Positions 5,583 to 6,290 of a DNA stretch of 6,290 nucleotides are shown piece after piece. A model generated the notes under the pieces. The model was not told where the DNA came from and did not search any database. It was given only the letters and a program-made list of their open reading frames with translations. Position 1 is the first letter of the stretch. Each line of letters starts with the position of its first letter. This DNA is from Desulfuromonas sp. Lineage in GTDB: Bacteria; Desulfobacterota; Desulfuromonadia; Desulfuromonadales; SZUA-401. The stretch spans positions 1 to 6,290 of the forward strand of contig PKUI01000029.1 in NCBI GenBank assembly GCA_002869605.1, given 5' to 3'. Both the position numbers and the translations under genes were made by a program.

Positions 5583-6143
5583 CTAGCGGGTAACCACCGC
5601 CAGCACCCTGAGAACAACTTCTCCCTTGGAGAGGAGCCGGTGCCGCAGCGACGAATCAAAATAGACCGCGTCACCGGCCGTCAGCTCGATACGACGCTCC
5701 TCCAGGATAACTTCGGCCTCTCCTTCGAGAATCAACAGGAACTCCTCACCCTCGTGGCTGTAGAGCGTCTCCTCGGCGGCGCGCTCCGAGATGGTCAACA
5801 CAAAGGGCTCCATCTTCTTGTTGCGCTTACGGTACGAAAGCGCCTCATAGGTGTAGCCATGGCCGACCCCGGACTGCGAAATAACCCGCGACACAACGCG
5901 TCGATCCAGCGCACGCACCACCTCGTAGCGGGGGTCCTCGACGTCATCTTCGAAGAAATGACCCATCTTGACGTCAAAAAACTTGGCCAGCTTCGACAGG
6001 GTGGCGATCGGCGGAGAGACGTTATTGTTCTCGATCTGGGAGATGAGCGCCGGTGAGAAGCCGGTTTCGCGAGCCACGTCCTGCAACGTCAGTTTCCGCG
6101 CCTTACGCAGCTTCTTGATTTTGGCCCCGATCTGAAATTCCAT
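5583..6143 (-). CDS. XRE-family transcriptional regulator with C-terminal cupin domain
   Basis: This 186-residue two-domain regulator is cytoplasmic and binds DNA. Residues 6-65 form an XRE helix-turn-helix: IKKLRKARKLTLQDVARETGFSPALISQIENN holds the recognition helix near 30-40. Residues about 110-185 form a single small-molecule-sensing cupin barrel: His130 and Glu134 in SHEGEEFLLILEG, then Gly157-Asp158 and His168 of the second cupin motif. The first histidine of the classical HxH pair is Ser128/Ser129-like here, which is common in this regulator class. Members often control catabolic or amino/organic acid genes in response to a metabolite. The mutase gene directly downstream suggests a propionate/methylmalonate-related signal, but the ligand cannot be read from sequence. 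The ATG at 6143 is the only reasonable start, although its Shine-Dalgarno (AAGAAAAG) is weak. A good promoter and an inverted repeat upstream suggest autoregulation. Confidence 0.9.
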   Translation of the reverse strand: MEFQIGAKIKKLRKARKLTLQDVARETGFSPALISQIENNNVSPPIATLSKLAKFFDVKMGHFFEDDVEDPRYEVVRALDRRVVSRVISQSGVGHGYTYEALSYRKRNKKMEPFVLTISERAAEETLYSHEGEEFLLILEGEAEVILEERRIELTAGDAVYFDSSLRHRLLSKGEVVLRVLAVVTR

Positions 6144-6193
6144 AGTCTTTTCTTGTGTATACGTAAAAATAAAAAGTGGTTTTATTGCAGCAA

Positions 6194-6222
6194 CTTATAT
6201 CCGATCAGAAAATAATTGTCAA
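6194..6222 (-). promoter_or_regulatory. Sigma-70 promoter of the XRE-cupin gene
   Basis: On the minus strand a perfect -35 TTGACA (6222-6217) is followed after exactly 17 bases by TATAAG (6199-6194). Transcription should begin near 6187, about 44 bases before the ATG at 6143. It is probably also the main promoter for the mutase gene, since none is evident between them. Confidence 0.78.
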
Positions 6223-6229
6223 TTAGATA

Positions 6230-6256
6230 TTTTACCGATGGTAAAACCAATTTACC
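6230..6256. promoter_or_regulatory. Operator-like inverted repeats TTTTACC/GGTAAAA next to the -35 box
   Basis: TTTTACC-GAT-GGTAAAA (6230-6246) is a perfect 7+7 inverted repeat with a 3-base spacer. Its right arm GGTAAA (6240-6245) also forms a second inverted repeat with TTTACC (6251-6256) across 5 bases, giving three half-sites in alternating orientation. A degenerate TTTTACT lies at 6272-6278. The array ends 7 bases upstream of the -35 TTGACA of the XRE-cupin gene, a natural place for an autoregulatory or activator site. Binding by the XRE-cupin protein is inferred. Confidence 0.55.
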
Positions 6257-6290
6257 AAAATTAAAGTTCTATTTTACTCTTAACTCAAAC

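Overview
The window suggests a Gram-negative anaerobic bacterium, most likely of the Desulfuromonas/Pelobacter/Geobacter kind. This is inferred from the outer-membrane porin style, the vitamin-B12-dependent methylmalonyl-CoA module, a sigma-54-like promoter and moderately GC-rich genes separated by AT-rich regulatory gaps. It is a judgement from sequence feel, not a database match. All six convincing protein genes lie on the minus strand, so transcription runs from the right edge to the left edge.

Reading in the direction of transcription: bases 6290-5583 hold an AT-rich promoter/operator region and a gene for an XRE-cupin transcription factor. Next comes a full-length single-chain methylmalonyl-CoA mutase (5459-3315). 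A strong intrinsic terminator follows, and then a MeaB-type GTPase (3252-2275) and methylmalonyl-CoA epimerase (2220-1819). Mutase, its G-protein chaperone and the epimerase form the standard set that interconverts propionyl-CoA-derived methylmalonyl-CoA and succinyl-CoA. The adjacent XRE-cupin protein is the obvious candidate regulator, and a perfect TTTTACC/GGTAAAA inverted repeat abuts its own -35 box.

Bases 1818-1120 hold an independent unit: a good sigma-70 promoter, a leader with a hairpin and a short overlapping reading frame, and a secreted TlpA/ResA-like thioredoxin. Bases 1119-618 are a 502-base non-coding gap. It carries a sigma-54-like promoter, a predicted H-type pseudoknot and a hairpin, all ahead of a porin gene. 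That gene runs off the left edge, leaving its N-terminal 205 residues in the window.

The coding content is ordinary. The parts worth a second look are regulatory: the structured porin leader, the thioredoxin leader with its overlapping short frame, the terminator inside the methylmalonyl cluster and the operator-like repeats before the XRE gene. I saw no mobile element, CRISPR array, tRNA or rRNA.
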